From an uncultured Actinomyces sp. (GTDB lineage Bacteria > Actinomycetota > Actinomycetes > Actinomycetales > Actinomycetaceae): DNA of 11,410 nucleotides. Below the pieces are notes generated by a model. It searched no databases. It was not told the DNA's origin and was given only the letters and a program-made list of their open reading frames with translations. Position numbers and translations under genes: made by a program. The DNA lies in contig CALIZH010000433.1 of assembly GCA_938028585.1 (NCBI GenBank), forward strand, positions 1 to 11,410, in the 5' to 3' direction. Shown here in pieces: positions 1 to 6,944 of this stretch. The stretch's first letter is position 1. Each line of letters starts with the position of its first letter.

Positions 1-2
1 AC

Positions 3-887
3 CTTGCGTGGCCCTACTTCGGGGAACTTGCGCACCTGATCCAAGAAGAGGCGCGCCGCAGCGGATACTCGATCATGGTTGTCGAAACCGCCGGCACTCG
101 CGAACATGAAGTCTCAGTCCTGCGCGACTTTCGCACTAATCTCATTGATGGACTCATCCTCTCCCCCATCGAACTCGACCTCGAAGGCCTCAACCAGCTC
201 GAGTTGGACGCACCGCTGGTACTGCTTGGCGAGAGGATCCAGGATGCGGGTATTCCGCACTTTTCAATGGATAACGTCTCTGCGGCCTCGGAAATGGTGC
301 ACCACCTCTACCAGCAGGGAGCGCGCAGTTTCCTGATCCTTGGCTCGACACATACTCGAGCGACCTCCAGTGCGGGCGCACTTCGCCAACGCGGGATCGA
401 GAAGGCACTGTCTGAGCTCGGCTTAGATTCGTGGGCGTGGCGCAGCGTCGAAGTCTCTCCTTGGACCGCCGAGGGGGCTGAATCGGCTCTCGGTCAGTGG
501 CTGGAATCGAATACGCTTCCCGATGCGATTTTCACGATGAATGACCTTTTGGGGGCAGGTGCCCTACGCGCCCTTTCTCGCGCACAGGTGCGCGTCCCCC
601 AAGACGTGTTGGTTTCTTCATGGGACGACACCGTCCTCTCGCGCTTCTCAACCCCAGCACTCACAACAATTTCCCCGGATACTCACGCAATCGCGCACGA
701 GGCCGTGGCTGGGCTGATCGCGCTCATTGAGGGACGCGGGGGCGCAGGTGGCAAAGAGGCCCCCACATCAAGTGAAGAGCAGAGCAATCAGGAAGGCAGC
801 ACTTCGTCAGTCGATCTCCCACAGGCAGTGGCAGACGTAACGGTCTCACACACACTAACAATCCGCCAGTCAACGGTACGCGCTTAA
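3..887 (+). CDS. LacI-family transcriptional regulator, 5'-truncated by window edge
   Basis: The reading frame is open from base 3, before the first internal ATG at 75, so the true start and the helix-turn-helix lie outside the window. What remains is the periplasmic-binding-protein-like sensor domain of LacI/GalR regulators. It starts at the N-terminal lobe (frame reads LAWPYFGELAHLIQEEARRS), followed by a DGLILSP strand, a MDNVSAA hinge-like segment and an FTMNDLLGAGALRAL helix. Near the end, VLVSSWDDTVLSRFSTPALTTI occupies the place of the usual GFDD...TPPLTT motif. A roughly 30-residue low-complexity stretch rich in Gly, Ser, Glu and Gln interrupts the C-terminal part before the final strand. 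The ligand is probably a sugar or related small molecule, but the pocket does not reveal which. The gene converges on the peptide operon, so its target is more likely upstream, outside the window. The family call is firm; the function is not. Confidence 0.9.
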   Translation, partial: LAWPYFGELAHLIQEEARRSGYSIMVVETAGTREHEVSVLRDFRTNLIDGLILSPIELDLEGLNQLELDAPLVLLGERIQDAGIPHFSMDNVSAASEMVHHLYQQGARSFLILGSTHTRATSSAGALRQRGIEKALSELGLDSWAWRSVEVSPWTAEGAESALGQWLESNTLPDAIFTMNDLLGAGALRALSRAQVRVPQDVLVSSWDDTVLSRFSTPALTTISPDTHAIAHEAVAGLIALIEGRGGAGGKEAPTSSEEQSNQEGSTSSVDLPQAVADVTVSHTLTIRQSTVRA

Positions 888-898
888 GCTCTTAAGCT
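883..898. repeat. Tandem 8-bp repeat CTTAAGCT at the regulator stop codon
   Basis: CTTAAGCT occurs twice back to back and includes the TAA stop of the LacI-type gene. No function is visible. It may be a simple slippage duplication. Confidence 0.5.
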
Positions 899-903
899 CC
901 TTG

Positions 904-977
904 ATTCCTGTTTTAGCTCGCACACCTACGGCCTCAGAACAGCAATAGGACAGGAATGAATGAGCTAAAGCAGGAAT
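904..977 (+). terminator. Long inverted repeat after the LacI-type gene, probable terminator or mRNA 3' structure
   Basis: Left arm ATTCCTGTTTTAGCTC (904-919) pairs with right arm GAGCTAAAGCAGGAAT (962-977). The 16 positions have a single exception, which becomes a G-U wobble in + strand RNA but a mismatch in - strand RNA. It starts 17 bases after the regulator stop. The 42-base loop contains ACAGGAAT (950-957), an exact complement of the first eight bases of the left arm, so two mutually exclusive hairpins are possible. There is no U-tract, so factor-independent termination is uncertain; 3'-end protection is an alternative. Confidence 0.45.
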
Positions 978-1030
978 AGGGAGGAGGGGTGGAGCAGCCG
1001 ACGCGCACACATTCACTACGCCCAGATACA

Positions 1031-1062
1031 CGTGTGGGCAGACCCGAAGGCCTGCCCACACG
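1031..1062 (-). terminator. Hairpin terminator downstream of the peptide ABC operon
   Basis: Perfect 11-bp arms CGTGTGGGCAG (1031-1041) and CTGCCCACACG (1052-1062) flank a 10-base loop. The hairpin lies 18 bases beyond the stop of the fused ATPase gene and is G+C rich. No clear U-run follows on the - strand, which is common for actinobacterial hairpin terminators. Its position between convergent genes suggests that it ends the operon and may also stop transcription coming from the regulator side. Confidence 0.65.
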
Positions 1063-1079
1063 AAAAGCTCGAAAAACTC

Positions 1080-3050
1080 TCAGAGGTTGAGCTGGATCTT
1101 ACGGCCGGGAACGGCCTCGATCAGCTCGCGAGTGTAATCCTGAACTGGGTGATTAAAGAGCGCATCGGTCGTGTTTGCCTCGACCAGGCGGCCCTTCTCC
1201 ATAACCACAACATCGTCTGCGATCTGGCGGACAACGGCCAGGTCGTGAGTAATGAACAGGTAGGACAGTCCAAGCTCAGCTTGCAGGTCGTTAAGCAGGT
1301 GCAGAATCTGGTTCTGAACCAGCACGTCCAGTGCGGAAACGGCCTCGTCGAGGACGATCACCTCGGGGTTGAGCGCAAGGGCGCGCGCAACTGCGACGCG
1401 CTGACGCTGACCACCGGAGAGCTCGTTCGGGTAACGACGCATGGCGCTTCGCGGCAGAGCAACCAGATCGAGTAGCTCGGCGACGCGAGCTTCGCGCAGC
1501 TTCTTCGGGTTGAACTCGGAGTGTCCTTCAAGAGCGGCAACTGCCCACGGCTCGGGGTCACGGCCCGCAGCCTTGGCGCGCTCAACTTCCTGCTGAGCGT
1601 AGGCCTTAACGCGCTCTTCACGCAGCTTCTTATCGGACTCAGAGTGCCATTCAAGAGCGGCAACTGCCCACGGCTCAGGGTCACGGCCCGTAGCCTTGGC
1701 GCGCTCAACTTCCTGCGCGGCATATGCCTTGGTCCCATACTTGTGGATTCGCAGCGGCTCTTCGATGATTCGGTAGATCGAATACATCGGGTCCAGCGAA
1801 CCGTAGGGGTTCTGGAACACGGCCTGCAAGCGGCGACGCAACGCGAAAAGCTGTGCCTCGCTGTACTCCGAGGTGTCCTCACCGTCGAAGAAGATCTTGC
1901 CCGAGGTCGGCTCCAGCAGGTGGAGGATCATATTCGCGGCAGTTGACTTACCGGAACCGGATTCACCCACGACCGCCAGAGTCTTTCCACGGCGCAGCGT
2001 GAAGGAGACATCGTCGACCGCGAGAAGCTTCGAGGCGTCGCCCTTCGCACCTCGGATGTGGAACTCCTTGGTGAGGTGCTCGACGCGAATCATTTCCTCG
2101 CTCGAGGCGTTCTTCGCCGAGCCGGTGAGCTCTTCTTCGGTGTGCGTGATGCCGCGCGCGTGAGCGGACTCGATACGTGCCGAGGCCAAGGACGGAGCCG
2201 CGGAAACCAGACGCTTCGTGTAGGGGTGCTGCGGGTGCTGGAGGATCTCCAAGGCAGGACCGGACTCCACGATGCGACCACGGTGCATGACGACCAGCTG
2301 TTCAGCGCGCTCAGCGGCCAGACCCAAGTCGTGAGTAATGAAGAGCACTGCCGTGCCCATTTCCTTGGTCAGCGTCTCGAGGTGATCGAGAATGCGACGC
2401 TGAACAGTCACGTCCAGTGCCGAAGTGGGCTCGTCAGCAATGAGCAGCTTGGGACGAGAAGCAAGACCGATAGCGATCAACACGCGCTGACGCATACCGC
2501 CCGAGAACTCGTGCGGGTACTGCTTTGCGCGGCGCTCTCCGTCGGGAAGGCCTGCCTGCTCGAGGAGCTCGGTGACGCGCTCCCCTGCCTCGGAGCGGGG
2601 AACAATATTGTTCGCCAGCAGAGCTTCCTTCACCTGCGTACCGATGCGAAGAACGGGGTTCAGGTTACTCATCGGATCCTGGGGAACCAAGCCGATGCCG
2701 GATCCACGCACTTCGATCCATTCCTTGGAGCTCATCGTCGTGAGCTCCTTACCGTCGAACTCGATGGAGCCGCCGGTCACCTTACCGGTACCCGGAAGCA
2801 GGCCAATAACGGCAGCAGCGGTGGTCGACTTACCCGAACCGGACTCGCCCACGATTGCGACGGTCTGACCGGGGTAAATGGTCAGGTTGGCTCCGCGAAC
2901 GGCGGGAACGACACCGGTCGAGGTCGTGAAGGTGACCTCCAGGTCGGTGATCTTCAGCAAAGGGTTGGCGTCGTCCGGGTGGACTTCGGCCTTCTCAGCA
3001 CCTTCGAGGATGACCTCGGTGACAGTCTCTTCGAATTGTTCTTCGTTCAC
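1080..3050 (-). CDS. Fused oligopeptide ABC transporter ATPase (DppD-DppF type, two nucleotide-binding domains)
   Basis: This 656-residue protein contains two complete ABC ATPase domains that in many bacteria are separate proteins. Domain 1 (about 32-290) has Walker A GESGSGKS (68-75), a Q-loop at Q124, signature FSGGMRQR (182-189), Walker B LLIADE (202-207) and H-loop H240. Domain 2 (about 321-656) has Walker A at 362-369, Q413, signature LSGGQRQR (544-551), Walker B VIVLDE (564-569) and H602. HPYTKRL and HPVQDYTREL near the domain ends are typical of the OppD/OppF C-terminal region. It should hydrolyse ATP at the inner membrane face to power peptide import. The Q-loop to signature distance is 59 residues in domain 1 but 132 in domain 2, because of a tandem insert at 441-523. 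The GTG start overlaps the preceding permease stop (GTGA), indicating translational coupling; the Shine-Dalgarno is weak. No catalytic motif is lost. Confidence 0.95.
   Translation of the reverse strand: MNEEQFEETVTEVILEGAEKAEVHPDDANPLLKITDLEVTFTTSTGVVPAVRGANLTIYPGQTVAIVGESGSGKSTTAAAVIGLLPGTGKVTGGSIEFDGKELTTMSSKEWIEVRGSGIGLVPQDPMSNLNPVLRIGTQVKEALLANNIVPRSEAGERVTELLEQAGLPDGERRAKQYPHEFSGGMRQRVLIAIGLASRPKLLIADEPTSALDVTVQRRILDHLETLTKEMGTAVLFITHDLGLAAERAEQLVVMHRGRIVESGPALEILQHPQHPYTKRLVSAAPSLASARIESAHARGITHTEEELTGSAKNASSEEMIRVEHLTKEFHIRGAKGDASKLLAVDDVSFTLRRGKTLAVVGESGSGKSTAANMILHLLEPTSGKIFFDGEDTSEYSEAQLFALRRRLQAVFQNPYGSLDPMYSIYRIIEEPLRIHKYGTKAYAAQEVERAKATGRDPEPWAVAALEWHSESDKKLREERVKAYAQQEVERAKAAGRDPEPWAVAALEGHSEFNPKKLREARVAELLDLVALPRSAMRRYPNELSGGQRQRVAVARALALNPEVIVLDEAVSALDVLVQNQILHLLNDLQAELGLSYLFITHDLAVVRQIADDVVVMEKGRLVEANTTDALFNHPVQDYTRELIEAVPGRKIQLNL
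1482..1730 (-). repeat. In-frame tandem repeat of 126 and 123 bp inside the second ATPase domain
   Basis: Unit A (1608-1730) encodes residues 441-481 and unit B (1482-1607) encodes 482-523. Both begin with KAYA, continue with QEVERAKA and GRDPEPWAVAALE, and end in KKLRE-R-V. By eye, 35 of 42 aligned positions are identical, with one single-residue length difference. The DNA copies differ partly at third codon positions, so the duplication is not brand new. The units are Glu, Arg, Lys and Ala rich and look helical. Confidence 0.92.
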
Positions 3051-4015
3051 TTCTTCGCCTTCGGGTCAAGGGCTTCGCGAACGGCGTCACCCATCGTGAT
3101 GAAGCTGAGCACGGTCAAGGCCAGTGCCATAGCGGGGTAGAAGAGAACCATCGGTGCCTCCCTCAGGTTAAACCTCGCCTGCGAGATGTCAGCACCCCAA
3201 GACACATCCGTCGTGGGAAGACCAATACCCATGAAGGACAGCGAGGCCTCGGCGACGATGAAGGAACCCAGAGCAACCGTCGCGTAGACGATAATCGGTG
3301 CCATGGAGTTTGGGATGATGTGGGAGAGCAGGATGCGCCAACGCGATGCACCGGTTGCCTTCGCGGCCGTCACGAATTCTTCGTTCTTGGCGCTCATGAC
3401 CGAACCGCGTGTGATACGTGCAATCTGAGTCCAGCCGAAGATCGACAAGACCAAGATGACCATCCAGATGTTGCGGTACTGCTTGAACATCTGCATGAAG
3501 ACAATGGCTGCGAGCAGCAGGGGAACTGCAAAGAAGATGTCGGTGACACGTGAGATCACGGCGTCGATCCAGCCGCCGAGGAAGCCGGCGATGGAGCCAA
3601 GAGTTGCACCGATCAAGACGACGCAGATCGTCGTCAGGATACCGACGGAAACCGAGGCGCGTGCGCCGTAAATGATGCGGGCGTAAATATCGCATCCTTG
3701 GAAGGTGTAGCCGAAGGGGTGTCCGGCCTCGGGCTTGCCCAGAGAGTGCGAGAGTTCGCAGAAGCGAGGATTGGTGCTCGTGAAAAGCTGTGGGAACGCA
3801 GCGATCATGACGGCCATAAGGATGATGACCGCAGCAATCCAGAACAGGGGACGCTTGCGCAGATTCTTCCACGCTTCCCCCCACATTGAGGCGGGTGCGG
3901 ATTCATCGGCGACGGCGTCAACTGCACCCAAACCGGTCTCATCAATATCCGAGACGTAGTGATCCTGTCCGGCACGAGTACGCGAAATAGCTTGCGAAGG
4001 AATGAAATCACTCAT
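3047..4015 (-). CDS. Peptide ABC transporter permease, DppC/OppC type
   Basis: This 322-residue inner-membrane permease pairs with the DppB-type protein to form the translocation channel. A hydrophilic N-terminus (1-55) precedes a first membrane segment (about 58-76), an extracytoplasmic region (about 78-112) and the binding-protein-dependent permease core. The EAA cytoplasmic loop (EFVTAAKATGASRW...HIIPNSMAP, 213-240) contacts the ATPase. The conserved ASLSFMGIGLP segment lies at 257-267. The start was set at the ATG at 4015 rather than a longer in-frame extension, because GAGGA (4022-4026) sits six bases ahead and the extension reads out of the DppB gene. The gene overlaps the preceding permease by eight bases (ATGAGTGA) and the following ATPase by four. 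Two cysteines (C86 and C108) sit in the extracytoplasmic segment, where most DppC proteins have none that I recall. Confidence 0.94.
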   Translation of the reverse strand: MSDFIPSQAISRTRAGQDHYVSDIDETGLGAVDAVADESAPASMWGEAWKNLRKRPLFWIAAVIILMAVMIAAFPQLFTSTNPRFCELSHSLGKPEAGHPFGYTFQGCDIYARIIYGARASVSVGILTTICVVLIGATLGSIAGFLGGWIDAVISRVTDIFFAVPLLLAAIVFMQMFKQYRNIWMVILVLSIFGWTQIARITRGSVMSAKNEEFVTAAKATGASRWRILLSHIIPNSMAPIIVYATVALGSFIVAEASLSFMGIGLPTTDVSWGADISQARFNLREAPMVLFYPAMALALTVLSFITMGDAVREALDPKAKK

Positions 4016-4931
4016 AGCGAATCCTCGGGTCAAGAACGGCGTACAGCAGGTCAACAAGGAGGTTTGCCGTGATGTAAACCATGACCAAAACTGTCGTGAA
4101 GGAAACAACGGTAGCGGCCTCGCCCTTAACAATTGCTAGCCACAAAGTACCGCCAACACCATTGATATTGAAGATACCTTCGGTAATGATCGCGCCACCC
4201 ATGAGGCCGCCCAAGTCGCCACCGAGGAAGGTCGCGACGGGGATCAGCGAGTTACGAAGAATGTGGCGCGTCATCACGGTGCCCTCTTTCAGGCCCTTAG
4301 CGCGTGCGGTACGCACGTAATCGGCAGAGACGTTTTCGGATACCGATTGGCGCGTGAGTCGGATGACGTATGCAAGGGAGGTCGCGCCTAGCACAATTGC
4401 AGGCATCGTCAAGGATTTAAAGGAAATCGTAGTTGCCGTAGCAGGAAGCAATCCCCATTTCATGCCGAGGAAGAACTGCATGAGGAAGCCGATAACAAAG
4501 GTCGGCACTGAGATGACAACCAGAGAGAGGACCAGGACCGTAGAGTCGAAGAAACCACCGCGACGCACACCTGCAATAACACCGAAGAGGATACCGAGGA
4601 TTGCCTCGATCAACAGGGCGTAGACGGCCAGTCGGATGGTGATCGGGAATGCGGTTGCCAGCACTTCGGTCACCGGTCGATTGGAGAAGGTCTTCCCAAA
4701 ATCAAGGGTGAAGATGCCCTTGAGGTAGAGCAGATACTGCATCCAGAAAGGCTTATCAAGGTTGTATTCTTCGCGGATTCGAGCTGCCGCAGCCTCGGTC
4801 AAGCCCTTATCGCCTCCGAGGGCCGCGACGGGATCACCTGGCATCAGGTGGACCATCGCAAAGATCAGGAACGTTGCTCCAAAGAAGACCGGGATGGTCT
4901 GCAGGAGACGTCGTCCGATGTATCGCAGCAT
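4008..4931 (-). CDS. Peptide ABC transporter permease, DppB/OppB type
   Basis: This 307-residue protein is of normal length for DppB/OppB. It opens with the family's typical MLRYIGRRLLQTIPVFFGAT first membrane helix and HLMPGDPV (28-35), followed by an extracytoplasmic loop containing LDKPFWMQYLLYL. The remaining core membrane helices carry the EAA loop at about 205-231 (YVRTARAKGLKEG...HILRNSLIP). The C-terminus DPRIRYE is also typical. It forms one half of the peptide channel. AAAGGA (4939-4944) is seven bases before the ATG, which supports this start. The gene lies 334 bases beyond the binding-protein gene, with a strong hairpin, a candidate promoter and a possible small ORF in between. 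Confidence 0.95.
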   Translation of the reverse strand: MLRYIGRRLLQTIPVFFGATFLIFAMVHLMPGDPVAALGGDKGLTEAAAARIREEYNLDKPFWMQYLLYLKGIFTLDFGKTFSNRPVTEVLATAFPITIRLAVYALLIEAILGILFGVIAGVRRGGFFDSTVLVLSLVVISVPTFVIGFLMQFFLGMKWGLLPATATTISFKSLTMPAIVLGATSLAYVIRLTRQSVSENVSADYVRTARAKGLKEGTVMTRHILRNSLIPVATFLGGDLGGLMGGAIITEGIFNINGVGGTLWLAIVKGEAATVVSFTTVLVMVYITANLLVDLLYAVLDPRIRYE

Positions 4932-4953
4932 GGACAGGTCCTTTATTACATGT

Positions 4954-4976
4954 GTTTACGAAGAATTTCCGTAAAC
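4954..4976. promoter_or_regulatory. Palindrome GTTTACG-N9-CGTAAAC before the DppB-type gene
   Basis: Perfect 7-bp inverted arms are separated by nine bases and centred about 34 bases upstream of the permease ATG. The size and symmetry fit an operator, or a short 5' leader hairpin. A loosely similar palindrome lies upstream of the binding-protein gene (6945-6959). No regulator can be named. Confidence 0.35.
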
Positions 4977-4984
4977 GTATCGGG

Positions 4985-5000
4985 GTTCATCATCATGAAC
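4985..5000. repeat. Short inverted repeat GTTCAT-CATC-ATGAAC
   Basis: Perfect 6-bp arms with a four-base loop lie in the leader of the DppB-type gene, adjacent to the 4954-4976 palindrome. This may be a leader hairpin. It overlaps the triple ATG of the possible small ORF, which could inflate the apparent symmetry. Confidence 0.3.
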
Positions 5001-5083
5001 GGGCTTTCACATACGCCTGTAGCTACAAACGGATCAGTGAGATACCGCAAGAGATACGCACAAACGTACGCGCACTATCGCTC

Positions 5084-5114
5084 ATAGTAATGCAAAGAAG
5101 TGGTAAATGGTCAA
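5084..5114 (-). promoter_or_regulatory. Candidate internal promoter for the permease/ATPase genes
   Basis: Reading the - strand, TTGACC (5109-5114) is followed after 19 bases by TACTAT (5084-5089), a reasonable -35/-10 pair with a slightly long spacer. It lies between the strong hairpin and the DppB-type gene, where a secondary promoter would be useful. The rest of 4932-5192 holds only the palindromes and possible small ORF listed separately. Confidence 0.35.
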
Positions 5115-5192
5115 TCGTGTGTCTTTAATTACGCAGAGAAGACGCTGCGAAATTACCCTTTGAGAATATTTCGAAAGAGGTAAATTCAATGC

Positions 5193-5228
5193 GTGTGGGG
5201 TGGAAGTCCACAGACTTCCACCCCACAC
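5193..5228 (-). terminator. Strong intra-operon hairpin after the binding-protein gene
   Basis: Perfect 16-bp arms GTGTGGGGTGGAAGTC (5193-5208) and GACTTCCACCCCACAC (5213-5228) close a four-base loop. The hairpin starts 37 bases past the binding-protein stop on the - strand. There is no U-tract. Such hairpins between a binding-protein gene and its permease genes usually cause partial termination or protect the upstream mRNA, so that more binding protein than membrane protein is made. Confidence 0.7.
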
Positions 5229-5265
5229 CTCATCCGCTCAAGTATTTAGCGGGGAAGAACTATTT

Positions 5266-6852
5266 TCAGTTCTTGGTAATCGCGAAGTAGTTCACGGTCG
5301 AGTTCCAGGTGAACTGAACGTTGCTCACCTTGTTGGACCATGCACCGTTGGTGTTGGCGTACCAGGTCGGGATGACCGGCATATCCTCGAAGAGCAGCTC
5401 TTGGGCCTTGTACTGAAGGTCAAGTGCCTCGGTAGGCGAAGCGGACAGCGAGTCGCTCAGGTACTTGTCAAACTGACTGCTCTTCCAACCGGAGTAGTTG
5501 GAGGAAGCACTCGAGGAGTAGGTCGGGAAGAGGAAGTTGTAGAGCGAGGGGTAGTCACCCTGCCAGCCCTGACGGAAAGCGCCCTTGGTGGTGCCGGCCT
5601 TCATATCGCCAAGCAGCGACTTGAAGTCTGCGTAGGCATCGCCTTCAGCCTCGATACCCAAGGTGTTCTTGATGGAGTTGCAGGTTGCGTCAACCCACTG
5701 CTGGTGGCCACCATCAGAGTTGTAGGAGAGCAGGAACTTGCCGCTCCACGGAGAGATCGCGTTAGCCTGCTCCCACAGCTCCTTAGCCTTGGTGGGGTTG
5801 TACTCCAGAACCTCAGAGCCCTTCAGGCCTTCCTTATACCCGTCAATTGCGGGGGAAGTGAAGTCCTTGGCGGGGGTACGGGTGCCAGAGAAGACCGTCT
5901 TGACAATCGAGTTACGATCGATAGACATTGAGATGGCCTTGCGACGCAGCTTGCCTTCTTCACCGGAGAAGTGCTCCAAGCGTTCAGGAATAGTGATGTA
6001 CTGGATGACGGCTGCGGGCTGGTTAGCGGTACGCCCGGACAGTTCCTGCTGGTAGCTGGAGAAGACCGAGGAGGGCACGCCATCGAGGACATCGAGGTTA
6101 TCGGAGCTCAGGTCAGCGTAAGCAGCATCGAGGGACTGGTAGAAGACGATGCGGATGCCATTATTCTTCGCGGCACGAGGACCAGAGTAGTTGGGGTTCA
6201 CGGCCAGATCGATCTGCTTGGAGTGCTGCCAAGCATTCTCACCGTTGGGCATGTACGGGCCGTTACCCACGGGGTGCTCGCCACCCTTCTTGGGGTCTGC
6301 CAGAGTCGAGTCGGGAAGCGGAGAGTAGGCGGTGTAGCCCAGGCGCTTCATGAAGTCCGACTCAGGGCCCTTCAGCTTGACGACGAAGGTGTAGTCGTCA
6401 ATGATCTCCAGGCCACCTTCCATGTCGCCAGCGCCGTCATCGTCGGTACCGATAACGCTAGCGAAGAAGCTTGCGGCGCCCAGGTTTTCCTTCGTGGCCA
6501 TCTTCCATGCCTCAACGAAGTTCTTTGCCAGGACGGGAGTGCCGTCGGAGAACTTGCCATCGTGACGCAGCTTGATGGTCCACTCAGTGTTGTCAGCATT
6601 GGGGGTGATGGACTCCGCAGCGTCCAGCTGAGTTGAACCGTCGGCCGCGTAGTAAGCGGGGGACGAGAAGATGCTGGAGACAATGCGGCCGCCACCGGTC
6701 TCATTGGTGTTAGCCGGGATCAGCGGGTTCTGCGGCTCAGAACCGTTAACGGTAACAAAGTTGTCCGAAGAACCAGTGCTGCCAGAAGAGCATGCGGTCA
6801 GTGCCAGACCAAGGACGGCGGGCACTGCCAGCCACGACCTCTTAAGATTCAT
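5266..6852 (-). CDS. Peptide ABC transporter substrate-binding lipoprotein (SBP family 5, OppA/DppA type)
   Basis: This 528-residue secreted lipoprotein captures extracellular peptides and delivers them to the permease pair. The signal peptide (1-20) ends in the lipobox LTAC, with C21 as the lipidated residue, followed by a Ser/Gly tether. Family 5 landmarks are WTIKLRHDGKFSDGTPV (91-107), an HPVGNGPYMP segment (193-202), RRKAISMSIDRNSIV (303-317), the GWQGDYPSLYNFLFP segment (429-443) typical of OppA rather than nickel-binding relatives, and MPVIPTWY (491-498) near the end. The start is the ATG at 6852, since AGGAGG lies six bases ahead; an in-frame upstream ATG at 6885 would add 11 residues before the signal peptide and has no Shine-Dalgarno. 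It is the first gene of the operon. Its ribosome binding site can fold into a small hairpin. Confidence 0.95.
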   Translation of the reverse strand: MNLKRSWLAVPAVLGLALTACSSGSTGSSDNFVTVNGSEPQNPLIPANTNETGGGRIVSSIFSSPAYYAADGSTQLDAAESITPNADNTEWTIKLRHDGKFSDGTPVLAKNFVEAWKMATKENLGAASFFASVIGTDDDGAGDMEGGLEIIDDYTFVVKLKGPESDFMKRLGYTAYSPLPDSTLADPKKGGEHPVGNGPYMPNGENAWQHSKQIDLAVNPNYSGPRAAKNNGIRIVFYQSLDAAYADLSSDNLDVLDGVPSSVFSSYQQELSGRTANQPAAVIQYITIPERLEHFSGEEGKLRRKAISMSIDRNSIVKTVFSGTRTPAKDFTSPAIDGYKEGLKGSEVLEYNPTKAKELWEQANAISPWSGKFLLSYNSDGGHQQWVDATCNSIKNTLGIEAEGDAYADFKSLLGDMKAGTTKGAFRQGWQGDYPSLYNFLFPTYSSSASSNYSGWKSSQFDKYLSDSLSASPTEALDLQYKAQELLFEDMPVIPTWYANTNGAWSNKVSNVQFTWNSTVNYFAITKN

Positions 6853-6855
6853 GAG

Positions 6856-6872
6856 ATTCCTCCTGTAGGAAT
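6856..6872 (-). promoter_or_regulatory. Ribosome binding site of the binding-protein gene within a small inverted repeat
   Basis: On the - strand the leader reads ATTCCT-ACAGG-AGGAAT, a perfect 6-bp stem. AGGAGG is split between the loop and the 3' arm, six bases before the ATG. The site fixes the start at 6852. The hairpin could partly mask the ribosome binding site. Confidence 0.6.
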
Positions 6873-6944
6873 TCTGTTCAGTCATATGTGCTGATGTCTC
6901 GGAAGCATAGCCCACTTTTTTCCCGAAACCTTCACATGTCCATG

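Larger units (their letters stand above)
4946..5050 (-). other. Possible small ORF directly upstream of the DppB-type gene
   Basis: An open frame on the - strand ends with tandem TAA stops at 4946-4948 and 4943-4945, 14 bases before the permease start. From TTG at 5050 it would give 34 residues, and from the triple ATG at 4988-4996 it would give MMMNPDTFTEILRKHM. The sequence is protein-like (mixed charged and hydrophobic, ending in a short amphipathic helix), but no strong Shine-Dalgarno precedes either start; only GAAAG lies seven bases before the ATG. It could be a leader peptide, a relic of a longer gene or chance. Confidence 0.2.

Noticed and set aside
1482..1730. Possible CRISPR or intergenic repeat array
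   Set aside because: Only two contiguous units without spacers, in frame within a coding region; it is a protein-level duplication.
2058..3140. Long + strand open frame (360 codons) opposite the ATPase gene
   Set aside because: It lies antisense to a well-supported ABC ATPase with all motifs intact and has no recognisable domain; it is a codon-bias shadow.
3189..3884. Alternative - strand frame (231 codons) within the DppC-type gene
   Set aside because: The translation is Arg/His/Leu-rich with no membrane segments; the overlapping frame has the EAA motif and family architecture.
4016..4132. N-terminal extension of the DppC-type permease
   Set aside because: The extra 39 residues overlap the DppB-type gene out of frame and have no membrane-protein character; GAGGA supports the start at 4015.
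5200..6636. Two + strand open frames opposite the binding-protein gene
   Set aside because: They are antisense to a clear family 5 binding protein and lack recognisable motifs.
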